From contig JAJFGJ010000031.1 in NCBI GenBank assembly GCA_021776175.1, forward strand, positions 1 to 60,616: DNA of 60,616 nt. The letters run 5' to 3'. Source of the DNA: Kiloniellaceae bacterium (GTDB lineage: Bacteria; Pseudomonadota; Alphaproteobacteria; Kiloniellales; J153). Positions 34,719 through 44,135 of this stretch are shown here, piece by piece. Position 1 is the stretch's first letter. Each line of letters starts with the position of its first letter. A program made the position numbers and the translations under genes. The notes beneath the pieces are model-generated. The model worked only from the letters and a program-made list of their open reading frames with translations. It had not been told where the DNA came from and made no database searches.

Positions 34719-35420
34719 TCACTCTGCCGCGGCCCTGCCGCCTTCGGCGTTTGTGGGGCTCAGCGCTTTATCCATCCGGTTGTTCAGCGCTGTTCCACTG
34801 ACACGCCAGGACTCAACCGAATCTTCCAGCCCTTTGGCCCACCGCATGATGTTGGGGAATTTATTGTAAGGGACCTTGCTGCGCGTCATTTGGCTTAGAG
34901 GCGCGGCAAGGTCGAAATCGGCCAGCGTCACAGTGCCGCCAACAACAAAATCACGATCCCGAAGATGGCCGTCCAGGATCGGCCCGTGAAGCGCCAAGAG
35001 CCTATTGGCCTCCGATATACGGGCGGTGTTTTCCGATACGCCCATCAGGGGCGCGATTACCACTTCCTCGAAGTAAATTGGCGCGGGCTGGCGGAAATGT
35101 TCGGCGGCCCAGAGCATCCATTTAAGGACCGTAAATCGTTGTGTCCCCGATGGCCAAAGCGTCGTATCGCCAACGCTCTCGCACAGATAAATCATGATGG
35201 CGCCCGCTTCGGACAATACGATTGGATCTCCTTCCGCTTGGTCATCAACCAGAACGGGGACCATGCCCGTTGGATTGAGAGTGAGAAACTTTTCACTACG
35301 ATTCTGTCGTGCCAATAAGTCGATAAACACTTCTTCGACATCGATATTCAAATGCTTGATCACCGCACTGACTCTTCGGCAACTGCTGGACCCTGGATCG
35401 GCATAAAACTTGAGCGTCAT
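34719..35420 (-). CDS. Glutathione S-transferase family protein
   Basis: A 233-residue GST with an N-terminal thioredoxin-like domain: FYADPGSSSCRRV, where a Ser or Cys may activate glutathione, NPTGMVPVLVDD with the cis-Pro, and SEAGAIMIYL. A helical C-terminal domain follows. It would conjugate or dehalogenate electrophiles. AAAGGA lies upstream of the ATG. With the haloalkane dehalogenase directly downstream, it suggests a small halo-organic detoxification operon. Confidence 0.9.
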   Translation of the reverse strand: MTLKFYADPGSSSCRRVSAVIKHLNIDVEEVFIDLLARQNRSEKFLTLNPTGMVPVLVDDQAEGDPIVLSEAGAIMIYLCESVGDTTLWPSGTQRFTVLKWMLWAAEHFRQPAPIYFEEVVIAPLMGVSENTARISEANRLLALHGPILDGHLRDRDFVVGGTVTLADFDLAAPLSQMTRSKVPYNKFPNIMRWAKGLEDSVESWRVSGTALNNRMDKALSPTNAEGGRAAAE

Positions 35421-35728
35421 ATTGTGATGGTCCTTTGAGTAAAAATGTAAGGTGACCCGTTCAAGGGGGCATGTTCATGAAAATACGCCCCAAAGAGCTG
35501 CTTCACTTTGACTTCAACAAACATGGCAAAAGAAAGTACGACCGCTGTCCCGGACTTAAGCCGCGTCGAGGTGGATTTTGCTTTGGCGGGTTGCATATCT
35601 GACTTTCCCATCAATTTAGCCTTGGCCTGCCTTGAACTTGGTGGGGCGTAATATTATTGTATAGACGGTATAATTGAGTTTAATTGGCGCAAAAATACGC
35701 CCCCTCTAATTCGGAGACAGATCAAAAA
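35421..35728. other. Divergent region between GST and LysR genes
   Basis: About 308 bases that must hold both divergent promoters. TATA-GACGG-TATA at 35660-35672 is a weak candidate for a LysR site. A minus-strand frame (65 codons at 35417-35614) with no ribosome binding site is not called. Confidence 0.4.
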
Positions 35729-36607
35729 ATGAATTGGGACGACATGAAGGTTTTTTTGGCGATTGCCCAAGCCAAGGGCCTGAAAAAAGCCGCCTACAAG
35801 CTGGGGATACACCACACATCTTGCGCCAGAAAAATCAAAACCCTGGAAACCGCGTTAGGGGCTAAACTTTTCGACCGTCTTGCCAGTGGCTATGTCCTAA
35901 CCTCGGCGGGGGAACATTTACGCCACTCCGCCTCTAAAATCCAAGACGAGTTCGATGCCATTGAATGCGACATTACGGGCAAGGATGCGCGTCTTGAAGG
36001 CGATATCTGCGTCACGATCCCTAATGGATTTGCAACCCATCTTCTGATGCCCGACATCGCGGATTTCATGGCTCTCTATCCCGATGTGCATGTGGAAATC
36101 AACATGACTTACGCGTTCAGGGATCTGGCCCGGCGCGAGGCCGATGTGGCGATCCGCCTCGCGGACAACCCGCCTGAATCTCTTGCGGGAAAAAAAGTGG
36201 GCCGCGTGTACAGTTCGGCCTATGCCAGCGCCCGGTATCTCGAAACCCATGACCCGTTGAATGACCCGGATTCCTGCCACTGGCTTGGCTGGGGCAATGC
36301 CGCCAATCATCTGCAATGGTCCGAGAAAAAGAAACACCCGGACATCCCGGTGCGCGGGAATATGTACTCCGACGTCCTTCAGCTATCGGCCATCAAATCT
36401 CATATGGGGATCGCCTCATTGCCGTGTTATATCGGAGACAGAGAAATCGGGATAAAGAGAATTGCCATGGCTGAACCCGTTCCAACGGATTGGATTTGGG
36501 TGCTTGCGCATAAAGATATGATGTCCAATGCGCGGGTAAGGGCCTTTATGGATTCAATATCCGCATCGTTCAGTCGCCACAAAAATATTCTGGAAGGCAA
36601 AGGCTGA
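35729..36607 (+). CDS. LysR family transcriptional regulator
   Basis: A 292-residue LysR protein with HTH at about 5-60 (FLAIAQAKGLKKAAYKLGIHHTSCARKIKTLE) and a periplasmic-binding-fold effector domain. It is divergent from the GST-dehalogenase pair, the usual layout for activation of the neighbour by a small inducer. ATG at 35729 starts directly before the HTH; the upstream TTG start would add 15 codons. Its effector is unknown. Confidence 0.9.
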   Translation: MNWDDMKVFLAIAQAKGLKKAAYKLGIHHTSCARKIKTLETALGAKLFDRLASGYVLTSAGEHLRHSASKIQDEFDAIECDITGKDARLEGDICVTIPNGFATHLLMPDIADFMALYPDVHVEINMTYAFRDLARREADVAIRLADNPPESLAGKKVGRVYSSAYASARYLETHDPLNDPDSCHWLGWGNAANHLQWSEKKKHPDIPVRGNMYSDVLQLSAIKSHMGIASLPCYIGDREIGIKRIAMAEPVPTDWIWVLAHKDMMSNARVRAFMDSISASFSRHKNILEGKG

Positions 36608-36751
36608 CGATGAGTTTTGCTGAGTTACCAGTATGATTAATCAATAGTATCGTCTGTTTTTTCCGGGATGTATTTTGGATCGTTAAAGGGCTCAAGGGAG
36701 CAAACCTCGCCGCATTGGATGGAACACCAAATGTCAGCTGTTGGCTACTAG

Positions 36752-36826
36752 CGGACCGTAACCAAACTGACCCACTACCCGCACTAGGCTCCTACGCCAA
36801 TTTCACGAAGGCCCGCTTTTGACCCA
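36752..36826. repeat. Dispersed intergenic repeat, copy 3 (longest)
   Basis: Starts GACCGTAACCAAACTGACCC and ends CCCGCTTTTGACCCA. Its left part matches copy 4 (38679-38711), and its right part matches copies 1 and 2. It marks the right edge of the lower-GC block. Confidence 0.85.
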
Positions 36827-36856
36827 GTGGCGGCATCAATAGGCGCAGGTCACGGG

Positions 36857-37846
36857 TTACGCCAGCAACACGCTGGCGCCGGTCGTCATGCCGCTTTCGA
36901 TCGCCTGGTGCGCCTTCACGGCGTCTTTAAGCGGATACTCGTAATTTATGTTGGGTTCGATGATGCCGTCGCGGATGGTCTGAAACAGGACCTCGGCCGC
37001 GGCCACCATCTGATCCCGCTCGGCCATGTAGTGCAGATAGGCCGGCCGGGTGATGAACAGCGAGCCGCGGGCGCCGAGATCCTGGATGATGTCCACCGGC
37101 TCGGGCGGCCCTGAAGCGTGGCCATAGGCGGCGCATACGCCAAGCAGCCGCAGGCAATCCAGCGATTTCTGCAAGGTGTCCCTGCCGATCGATTCATAGA
37201 CCACGGCGACGCCCTTGCCGCCGGTTACCTCCCGGCATTTGGAAACGAAATCCTCCTCGGACCGCACGACGGGGTGGTGGCACCCGGCGTCGCGGGCGAT
37301 TTCCGCCTTTTCGGGTGTGCTGACGGTGCCAATAACCTCGGCGCCCAAGTGGTTCGCCCAGCGGCACAGGATCAGGCCCATGGCGCCGGCGGCGGCGTGG
37401 ACAAGGATGGCGTCGCCCGGTTGCACGGCATAGGTCCGGTGCAGCAGGAACTGCGCCGTCAGTCCCTTCATCAGCAGCGCGGCCAGGGTCTTGTCGTCCA
37501 TGTCGCCGGGGACGCGGAGAAGTTTGTCCGCCGGGTAGTTGCGCGCTTGGGCATAGGAACCTAGCGGCGGCACGGCATAGGCGGCCCGGTCGCCGGCCTT
37601 GAATTCAGTGACCCCGGCGCCCACGTCCTCGACCACGCCGGCCGCCTCGAATCCGATCACGCAGGGTTGCGGCGGCACCTTGAGCGGGTGCGATATGCCG
37701 CCGCGGTGATAGGTGTCGGCAAAGTTGACGCCGATGGCGGTGTGGCGCAGCCGCACCTCGCCTTCGCCCGGCGGCGGCACCTCCCATTCCTCCCAGCGCA
37801 TGACCTCCGGCGGCCCGAGTTCATGGATCACTTGCGCCTTGGTCAT
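36857..37846 (-). CDS. NADPH:quinone oxidoreductase (zinc-free MDR family)
   Basis: A 329-residue medium-chain reductase of the QorA type, with VNFADTYHRGG near residue 41, the NADPH-binding AAAGAMGLILCRWA near 150, and no structural-zinc Cys cluster. It reduces quinones or enones with NADPH in the cytosol. Start at 37846 with GAGAGG upstream; 20 further codons are possible but unsupported. Monocistronic. Confidence 0.9.
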   Translation of the reverse strand: MTKAQVIHELGPPEVMRWEEWEVPPPGEGEVRLRHTAIGVNFADTYHRGGISHPLKVPPQPCVIGFEAAGVVEDVGAGVTEFKAGDRAAYAVPPLGSYAQARNYPADKLLRVPGDMDDKTLAALLMKGLTAQFLLHRTYAVQPGDAILVHAAAGAMGLILCRWANHLGAEVIGTVSTPEKAEIARDAGCHHPVVRSEEDFVSKCREVTGGKGVAVVYESIGRDTLQKSLDCLRLLGVCAAYGHASGPPEPVDIIQDLGARGSLFITRPAYLHYMAERDQMVAAAEVLFQTIRDGIIEPNINYEYPLKDAVKAHQAIESGMTTGASVLLA

Positions 37847-38082
37847 GGGGCCTCTCTTCCAAGTTGTCGCCGGTTGGCGGGGGGGCGCGACGCCGCTAAA
37901 AATCATCGCGGCGGCCTGCGAACTCTAAGTTAATTCCACCTTCAAATTGATGTAACGTCACCTATCGGTACAGCACCATTTTGCATGCGGTGCACTTGGC
38001 CACAACACCCGCAAGCCCGGTAACCGGCAGTGTGGGGTCAATGTGGAATGAAGACCGCTGACAAGCGAGAAACGGAGGCGCG

Positions 38083-38667
38083 ATGAAAACGGGATTGATT
38101 GGTGTTTACCTGCTCGCGCTGACCATGTTGCCCGGCACCGCTTTCGCCGACGCGCACCTAGTCGCCGACGATCCGTTCGAGTCTGTCCGGCTGACCTATG
38201 AGGGTCAGGATTATGACTTCCAATACCGTGGCTACGGACAGCCCTGGGTCCTCGATTTCGGCATGGCGACAGGCAAGCGCGATACGCCATTCCAAACGCT
38301 GGTCAGCTACTACCAGGCGATGAAGACCATGACCGAATACGCGGCGCTGATGCCCTATCTTCGGCGTAGCAATGGGGATGCGGGCGAGAAGCCGGCAAAT
38401 GTGGCGCAACGGATGGCGGCAATCGAAACGATCCTGGCGGGAGATGTTTTGATCTTCGGCGAGATTCTTTACGGCGATTACACCATCTACATTTACCGCT
38501 ACGCGAATTCGACGATCGAACGGCATTTCGGCCTGCCGGTCCGCAAGTTCGACGACGGTTACGCCGTGGTGCAAGACCTGGTAATGACCGACGCCATGGC
38601 CGCGCGCTTTTCGGCGCTGCGCTACGATATCGAGGCGCTCAAGAAGAGATATCCGGCGGTGAAGTGA
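38083..38667 (+). CDS. Secreted hypothetical protein
   Basis: A 194-residue exported protein with a clear signal peptide (cleavage after AFA at about 22). The mature region is acidic and contains Tyr-rich strands (YEGQDYDFQYRGYG, GDYTIYIYRYAN). I do not recognise a family. GGAGGCGCG precedes the ATG. It stands alone between the oxidoreductase and aroC, and converges on aroC. Confidence 0.7.
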   Translation: MKTGLIGVYLLALTMLPGTAFADAHLVADDPFESVRLTYEGQDYDFQYRGYGQPWVLDFGMATGKRDTPFQTLVSYYQAMKTMTEYAALMPYLRRSNGDAGEKPANVAQRMAAIETILAGDVLIFGEILYGDYTIYIYRYANSTIERHFGLPVRKFDDGYAVVQDLVMTDAMAARFSALRYDIEALKKRYPAVK

Positions 38668-38677
38668 AGACCATCGC

Positions 38678-38714
38678 CAGACCGTGACCAACCCGGCCCG
38701 CTACCCGCACTGAC
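38678..38714. repeat. Dispersed intergenic repeat, copy 4 (left part only)
   Basis: CCAGACCGTGACCAACCCGG, then CCCGCTACCCGCACTGACCCC matches the left part of copy 3 with scattered changes. The right part (CCCGCTTTTGACCCA) is absent because the aroC stop lies here. Confidence 0.6.
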
Positions 38715-39783
38715 CCCGGTGGCGCAGAACGTGATCGGCCAGGACGATGGCCATCATGGCCTCGCCGATGGGCACGGCGCGGATGCCGACACAGGGGTCG
38801 TGGCGGCCCTTGGTCGAGATCTCGGTGTCCCGGCCGAAGCGGTCCACGGTTTTGCGTGGGGTCAGGATCGAGCTGGTCGGCTTAACCGCGAAGCGCACCA
38901 CCACGTCTTGTCCGCTCGAAATGCCGCCCAGGATGCCGCCCGCCTTGTTGGACAGGAAGGCGATCTTGTCCCCATCCATGCGCATCTCGTCGGCGTTTTC
39001 CTCGCCGCTGAGGGAGGCGGCCTGAAGACCGGCGCCTATTTCGACCGATTTGACCGCGTTGATGCTCATCATGGCCTTGGCCAGGTCGGCGTCCAGCTTG
39101 TCGTAGACCGGCTCGCCCAGGCCGGCGGGCACGCCGCTGGCCACGACCTCGATGACGGCGCCGATGGAGGAGCCGGCCTTACGGATGCCGTCGAGGTATG
39201 TTTCCCAGGCCTTGGCCGCCTTGGCGTCCGGGCACCAGAAGGGATTGTCCTCGACGATATCCCAGTCCCAACGCGCCCGGTCGATCTCGTGCGGGCCCAT
39301 CTGAACCAGGGCGCCGCGTATGGCGATACCGGGTCCCAGGACATGATCCAGCACCTTGCGCGCGACCGCGCCGGCGGCGACTCGCATGGCGGTCTCGCGC
39401 GCGCTCGACCGGCCGCCGCCGCGATAGTCGCGGATGCCGTACTTGGCCCAATAGCTTTGGTCGGCATGGCCAGGGCGGAACTTATCCTCGATGCCGCCGT
39501 AGTCCTTGGAGCGTACATCCTTGTTCTCGATCGTCATGGCCAGGGGCGTGCCCGTGGTCCGGCCCTCGAAAACTCCGGAGACGATCTGGACCGTATCGGG
39601 TTCCTTGCGCTGGGTCGTGAAGCGCGATTGCCCGGGGCGGCGCTTATCGAGCCAGACCTGGATGTCGGATTCGGTGAGGGCGATACCCGGCGGCACGCCG
39701 TCGATCACGCAGCCGATCTCCGGCCCATGGCTTTCGCCCCAGGTTGTGTATCTGAAGGTGTGTCCGAATGAATTACCGGGCAT
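38701..39783 (-). CDS. aroC: Chorismate synthase
   Basis: A 360-residue enzyme that converts EPSP to chorismate with reduced FMN, the last step of the shikimate pathway. It has the family's [18 protein letters not shown] and [15 protein letters not shown], the [11 protein letters not shown] loop and the C-terminal [12 protein letters not shown]. The usual length is kept. AGGAAACC lies upstream of the ATG. It lies behind fabI on the same strand, separated by a palindromic repeat. Confidence 0.97.
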   Translation of the reverse strand: MPGNSFGHTFRYTTWGESHGPEIGCVIDGVPPGIALTESDIQVWLDKRRPGQSRFTTQRKEPDTVQIVSGVFEGRTTGTPLAMTIENKDVRSKDYGGIEDKFRPGHADQSYWAKYGIRDYRGGGRSSARETAMRVAAGAVARKVLDHVLGPGIAIRGALVQMGPHEIDRARWDWDIVEDNPFWCPDAKAAKAWETYLDGIRKAGSSIGAVIEVVASGVPAGLGEPVYDKLDADLAKAMMSINAVKSVEIGAGLQAASLSGEENADEMRMDGDKIAFLSNKAGGILGGISSGQDVVVRFAVKPTSSILTPRKTVDRFGRDTEISTKGRHDPCVGIRAVPIGEAMMAIVLADHVLRHRGQCG

Positions 39784-39815
39784 CTTGCTGGTTTCCTGCG
39801 CGCCTGGCGGGCCTC

Positions 39816-39885
39816 GCCCTTCGACAGGCTCAGGGTGAGGCCCTCATGCTGAGTTTCCTCATCCCGAGCCTGTCGAGGGACGAAG
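39816..39885. repeat. Palindromic intergenic repeat, short copy
   Basis: CCTTCGACAGGCTCAGGGTG is inverted as CATCCCGAGCCTGTCGAGGG. It shares CCTTCGACA and CTCAGG(A/G)TGAGG with the element at 27725-27880. It lies between fabI and aroC, so it would be transcribed and could attenuate or terminate. Confidence 0.8.
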
Positions 39886-39903
39886 CTAAGCTGCCGCCCG
39901 GCC

Positions 39904-40743
39904 TCAAGACTGCGGCTTGAAGCCGCTTAGCAATTCCGCGACCTGCGGGGCGGCCTCGGTCGACATCATGCCGACCACGTGATAGCCGGAATCGACGTGA
40001 TGGACCTCGCCGGTCACGCCGCTCGACAAGTCCGAGAGTAGATAGAGCGCCGCGCCGCCGACTTGGCCGATGGTCACGTTGCGATGCAGGGGCGAGTTGA
40101 ACTCGTTCCACTTTAGGATGTAGCGGAAGTCGCCGATGCCCGAGGCCGCGAGCGTCTTTATCGGCCCGGCGGAGATGGCGTTGACGCGGATGTCCCGCTC
40201 GCCCAGATCGGCCGCCAGGTAGCGCACGCTTGCCTCCAGCGCGGCCTTGGCCACGCCCATGACGTTATAGTGCGGCATGACCCGCTCGGCGCCGTAATAG
40301 GTGAGGGTCAAAAGGCTGCCGCCATTCTTCATCAGCGGCACCGCGCGCTGGGCGATGGCGGTGAAGGAATAGCAGGAGATATCCAGACTGCGCACGAAGT
40401 TGTCGCGCGATGTATTCAGGTATTTGCCCTTCAGTTCTTCCTTGTCGGAATAGGCGATGGCGTGGACGAGGAAATCGAGTCCGCCCCATTGTTCCTCAAT
40501 CGTCGCGAATACGGCATCGACGCTGGCATCGTCGGTGACGTCGCAGGGCAGCACGATGTCCGAACCGACTGAGTCGGCCAGGGGCCGCACGCGTTTTTCC
40601 AGAGCATTGCCCTGAAAGGTGAAAGCCAACTTCGCGCCCTGGGAATGCACCTTGGAGGCGATCCCCCAGGCGATGGAACGCTCGTTGGCGACGCCCATGA
40701 TCAGGCCACGCTTGCCCGCCATGAAACCCTGGTCTTCCGACAT
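39904..40743 (-). CDS. fabI: Enoyl-ACP reductase (NADH), FabI
   Basis: A 279-residue SDR-type reductase of fatty acid synthesis. It has the FabI-specific N-terminal GVANERSIAWGIA and the catalytic Y-x6-K in YNVMGVAK (near 163), with LTYYGAERVMPHY before it. It reduces trans-2-enoyl-ACP in the cytosol and is the target of triclosan-type inhibitors. ATG at 40743 is preferred over an upstream TTG. Confidence 0.96.
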   Translation of the reverse strand: MSEDQGFMAGKRGLIMGVANERSIAWGIASKVHSQGAKLAFTFQGNALEKRVRPLADSVGSDIVLPCDVTDDASVDAVFATIEEQWGGLDFLVHAIAYSDKEELKGKYLNTSRDNFVRSLDISCYSFTAIAQRAVPLMKNGGSLLTLTYYGAERVMPHYNVMGVAKAALEASVRYLAADLGERDIRVNAISAGPIKTLAASGIGDFRYILKWNEFNSPLHRNVTIGQVGGAALYLLSDLSSGVTGEVHHVDSGYHVVGMMSTEAAPQVAELLSGFKPQS

Positions 40744-40932
40744 TCTCGCCCCCAATGATTTTCAGCCTTCGCGCGAAAGCCAACAGCGCCTTCGAGTGAA
40801 AGCCAGCGGCATCCTACACAAATGGCAGGAACGGTCAAACTTGGCGCACTGGGCCGGAAATCGGGCGAGACATGGCCCCCACCATGAAATTTTCGGGCCT
40901 TATTGGGTCATTTTCTGGCATAAACTTGCAGG

Positions 40933-42246
40933 ATGTTCGCTAAGTCCGAGAACCGGGATCTTCGCCGGTGGGTAGCCTGGCTCAAATTCGTCTTCAAGGC
41001 GGGGCGAATCGGGCGTTTCCTGGGCTACGCGGGCCTGCGTTTCCTCAAGGACGGCGGGCCGCGCCAGGCAGCGGGTTTGAGTTACGCCTCGCTTCTGGCG
41101 ATCGTGCCCTTGCTGGCCGTGGGGCTGTCGGTCATGGCCGGCTTCCCGGTTTTCGAATCCTTGCGCTTGAAGCTTCAAATCTTCGTGTTCGAGAATGTTT
41201 TGCCCGATGCCGGGATCGCGCTCAGCGACCATCTGATCACCTTTATTGAGAATGCCAAGAAGATGACCGCCGCCGGCATGGCGGGGCTGACGGTGACCGT
41301 GCTGCTGCTGATGTCGAATATCAACGGCGCCGTGAATGCGATCTGGCGGGTCGCGGAACCGCGCCCCCTGGCCGCGCGCTTGATCGTCTATTGCTCCATC
41401 CTCACGCTTGGGCCCCTGTTCATCGGCGCGTCCTTGTCGGTCTCGAGTTATGCCTTCGCCGCCGTGCAATGGTTCGACACCGCCGCGCTGGGCGGGGTTT
41501 TGGGCTTGTCCAAGTTCGTTTCGACCGGTTTTTCCATCCTGGGTTTCGCGCTGGTTTACCTGGTTGTCCCGAACCGGGCCATCCACCCCGGCCATGCCCT
41601 GACCGGAGGGGTGGTCGCGGCGATCCTGTTTGAGTTGCTGAAGGCGGGTTTCGGTCTTTACTTGCGGGAGTTCCCCTCCTTCCAGCTGGTTTACGGGGCG
41701 GTCTCCGCCTTACCCATATTCCTGGTCTGGATGTACTTGTCCTGGGCCGTCATTCTGTTCGGGGCCGAGGTCGCCGCCGCCTTGCCGGAATGGCGCGCCG
41801 CCCAGGCCCGGGGCCGGGAGACCTGCGACCCAGGGGCGCGCCTGGCCTTGGCGCTCAGTCTTCTGGCCCGCCTGCGCGATGCGGGCCGCCGCGGGCGCCG
41901 GGTCAAGGAGCGCCAATTGGGACGAGGTTTGCCGGCCACGCCCGCCGAGCTCGACAACACCTTGCGGGCCTTGCGAAAGGCGGATTTCGTGGAATGCGGC
42001 CTGGGCAACCGCTGGGCCCTGCGCCGCGATCTGGATGAAGCGTGCTTGGGCGATTTGATTGTGGCCCTGGATCTGGGCCTGAGCCCCGGTCAAGGTTGGC
42101 ACCCGGCCGCCGAAAGCGCCGTCGCGGACTTGGCGGATGCGGCCGAGGGCCGCTATGGGCGCAGTATCGCGGAAGTGCTGGCGCCGGTGGAGACCCCGGC
42201 CGGGCAGGGCGGGGCGGCCATGGCGGAGCCGAGAAAACCCGCTTAA
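40933..42246 (+). CDS. YihY/BrkB family membrane protein
   Basis: A 437-residue inner-membrane protein with about six spans and the family motif AAGLSYASLLAIVPLLAV near residue 50, LMSNINGAVNAIW and FLVWMYLSWAVILFGAE. Once called RNase BN, the family is now seen as of unclear role, perhaps transport. A hydrophilic C-terminal part of about 150 residues resembles a winged helix (LPATPAELDNTLRALRKADFVE). Divergent from fabI. Confidence 0.88.
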   Translation: MFAKSENRDLRRWVAWLKFVFKAGRIGRFLGYAGLRFLKDGGPRQAAGLSYASLLAIVPLLAVGLSVMAGFPVFESLRLKLQIFVFENVLPDAGIALSDHLITFIENAKKMTAAGMAGLTVTVLLLMSNINGAVNAIWRVAEPRPLAARLIVYCSILTLGPLFIGASLSVSSYAFAAVQWFDTAALGGVLGLSKFVSTGFSILGFALVYLVVPNRAIHPGHALTGGVVAAILFELLKAGFGLYLREFPSFQLVYGAVSALPIFLVWMYLSWAVILFGAEVAAALPEWRAAQARGRETCDPGARLALALSLLARLRDAGRRGRRVKERQLGRGLPATPAELDNTLRALRKADFVECGLGNRWALRRDLDEACLGDLIVALDLGLSPGQGWHPAAESAVADLADAAEGRYGRSIAEVLAPVETPAGQGGAAMAEPRKPA

Positions 42247-42256
42247 GCAGGGGTCG

Positions 42257-42607
42257 CTACGCTGTGTCGTCCCCGATTGGCTTGCCGGTCACTTTCGCCA
42301 GTTCGGCGCGAAGTTGAGTCCGGGATTCTTCCGGCAGGGCCTTGATCGCCTCATTGAGATCGCTCAGGGCCTTGCGCAGGCTGTAGACCTGGTCGAGAAG
42401 GCGCAGCACCACCGGCATGGCCTCGTCGTTGACCTCCAGGTCGCGGTGAAGCTCCGCGATCAAGCGGGCGCGCGCCAAGTCGGCGTCGTCGAAGTGATAG
42501 ACGCCGTCCTGCTTGACCGGCATGACCCAGCTTCGCTCGATCCAGACCGTCAAGACCTCGCTTTCGATCTCGATTTCGGCGGCGACCTTCTCGAAGGATA
42601 TCAGCAT
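42257..42607 (-). CDS. cbpM: Chaperone modulator CbpM
   Basis: A 116-residue MerR-like modulator that binds the DnaJ homologue CbpA and inhibits it. Visible are an N-terminal helical domain (VLTVWIERSWVMP) and a C-terminal coiled coil (LRLLDQVYSLRKALSDLNEAI). It starts 22 bases after cbpA, so the two are cotranscribed, as in E. coli. Confidence 0.9.
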   Translation of the reverse strand: MLISFEKVAAEIEIESEVLTVWIERSWVMPVKQDGVYHFDDADLARARLIAELHRDLEVNDEAMPVVLRLLDQVYSLRKALSDLNEAIKALPEESRTQLRAELAKVTGKPIGDDTA

Positions 42608-42629
42608 TTGGTGTTGGCCCCTTCGTCCA

Positions 42630-43547
42630 TCACGTCATGCCGGCCTTACGGCGTGGATCGTAGCCATGGCCGTCGGCCCACCTCTCCATGAATGATTTGA
42701 GGTCCTCATCGATCTTATCGGGCAGAACGACTTTCAATTTGAGGTACTGATCCCCCTTGACCTTGGTTTTGCGGTCCAGGATGCCCTTGCCCTTGAGCCG
42801 CAGCGACGAACCGGTGTTCGAACCCGGCGGGATCTTCATGGAAACCTTGCCGTGGACTGTCGGCACATGAAGCGTCGCGCCCAGGACCGCTTCTTGAAGC
42901 GTTACCGGCAACTCGATGTGCACGTCGAAGTCCTTGCGGGTAAAAAAAGCGTGCGGCTGAATATGCACTTCGACATAGGCATCGCCCGCCGGCGCGCCGC
43001 CCACGCCCGGCCCGCCTTGCGCCTTCAGGCGCAGGGTCTGGCGGTCCGTCGTGCCCGCGGGGATGGACAGATCCAAGACCTTGCCGTCCGAGAGCCGCAG
43101 CCGCTTCTTGATGCCGGTAGCGGCGTCGAGAAATTCGATCGGTGCCGTATAGGAAACGTCCGCCCCTTTGCGCGCGCCGCTCCGGGCCCCCTTGCGGCCG
43201 CCGCCAAAGAGGTCGGAAATGATATCTTCGATATTGATTTCGGCGCCATGGCCCGAGGCCCGGTATTTGCTGCCGCCGTCATGTTGCGCGTACTCGCGGT
43301 AAAAGCCGCCGGCGCGCCGGGTCTCCTGGCCGCCGGCATCGATTTCACCGCTGTCGAAGCGCTTACGCTTCTTGGGATCTCCCAGGATGGTATTAGCTTG
43401 CGAGACTTCCTTGAATTCTTGCTCGATCTTGGCGTCGCCGGGGTTCAAGTCCGGATGCAGCTTTTTGGCGAGCCGCCGATAGGCCCGCTTTATCTCATCG
43501 CCGCTCGCGTCGCGCTTGACGCCTAATACGTCGTAAGGATTTTTCAT
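42630..43547 (-). CDS. cbpA: DnaJ-like cochaperone CbpA
   Basis: A 305-residue class B J-protein: J domain (1-65) with the HPD motif in KKLHPDLNPGD, a linker with Gly/Arg, and two C-terminal substrate-binding domains (IEFLDAATG and YVEVHIQPHAFFTRKDFDVHIELPV). There is no zinc finger. It stimulates DnaK. It is followed by cbpM. Confidence 0.93.
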   Translation of the reverse strand: MKNPYDVLGVKRDASGDEIKRAYRRLAKKLHPDLNPGDAKIEQEFKEVSQANTILGDPKKRKRFDSGEIDAGGQETRRAGGFYREYAQHDGGSKYRASGHGAEINIEDIISDLFGGGRKGARSGARKGADVSYTAPIEFLDAATGIKKRLRLSDGKVLDLSIPAGTTDRQTLRLKAQGGPGVGGAPAGDAYVEVHIQPHAFFTRKDFDVHIELPVTLQEAVLGATLHVPTVHGKVSMKIPPGSNTGSSLRLKGKGILDRKTKVKGDQYLKLKVVLPDKIDEDLKSFMERWADGHGYDPRRKAGMT

Positions 43548-43658
43548 TCAGCGCCAAGCGTATTCGCACCCGGCCGCTCTTGGCCAGCCCGCATCCACCG
43601 AACAAGCGGGAACACCGCCAGAAGTGTCCTCGGCCGAGGTAAAATCAGCCCGCGATGC

Positions 43659-44135
43659 CTATTGGATTTCCCACTGCCCGTCGGGCTGCCGGCAGGCCAC
43701 TCCATAGGCCTCTTCGCTCTGGCCGCCGATGACGACCGTCTGCTGGAACTCGCGGCAATATTCGCCCGACGACTGCTTGGTCCCCTCGCGGGTCGGCGTG
43801 ACGGCACCATAGTTGCCGGTGTCGGGATTGCTCCAGGAAATGGTTTGGCCAACCGGGGCCGTGGTCGCCTGAGTGTAGGCTTGCCCCGCCTTTTGCTCGT
43901 CGATCTTGTCCAGGCCGCGTCCGATCTCGCTGCCGATCAAGGCGCCGATCAGGACCCCGGCGGCTGTCGCGGCCAGCTTGCCCGAGCCACCGCCGACCGT
44001 GGACCCGGCCCAACCGCCCAGGGCCGCGCCGCCCAAGCCGCCGATCACCTGCTTGTTACCGTATTGACCATTCTGAGCACAGGCCGCCGTCAAGGCCATA
44101 ATCGCGATGGCGGCAAGCAGGGATTTGAATTTCAT
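43659..44135 (-). CDS. Glycine-zipper surface lipoprotein (17-kDa antigen-like)
   Basis: A 158-residue lipoprotein with lipobox TAAC (Cys about 19), then a glycine-zipper (GGLGGAALGGWAGSTVGGGSG and GVLIGALIGSEIGRGLD) and a C-terminal RT0821/Lpp0805-type domain with SNPDTGNYGAVTPTRE and YCREFQQTV. Such proteins are anchored in the outer membrane. AAGGC precedes the ATG. It is about 110 bases from cbpA and likely has its own promoter. Confidence 0.88.
   Translation of the reverse strand: MKFKSLLAAIAIMALTAACAQNGQYGNKQVIGGLGGAALGGWAGSTVGGGSGKLAATAAGVLIGALIGSEIGRGLDKIDEQKAGQAYTQATTAPVGQTISWSNPDTGNYGAVTPTREGTKQSSGEYCREFQQTVVIGGQSEEAYGVACRQPDGQWEIQ

Noticed and set aside
35417..35614. 65-codon minus-strand frame upstream of the GST gene
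   Set aside because: No ribosome binding site and it overlaps the GST start and the divergent promoter region.
35660..35672. TATA-GACGG-TATA as a LysR operator
   Set aside because: The arms are only four A/T bases and the centre is not symmetric, so it is too weak to call as a site.
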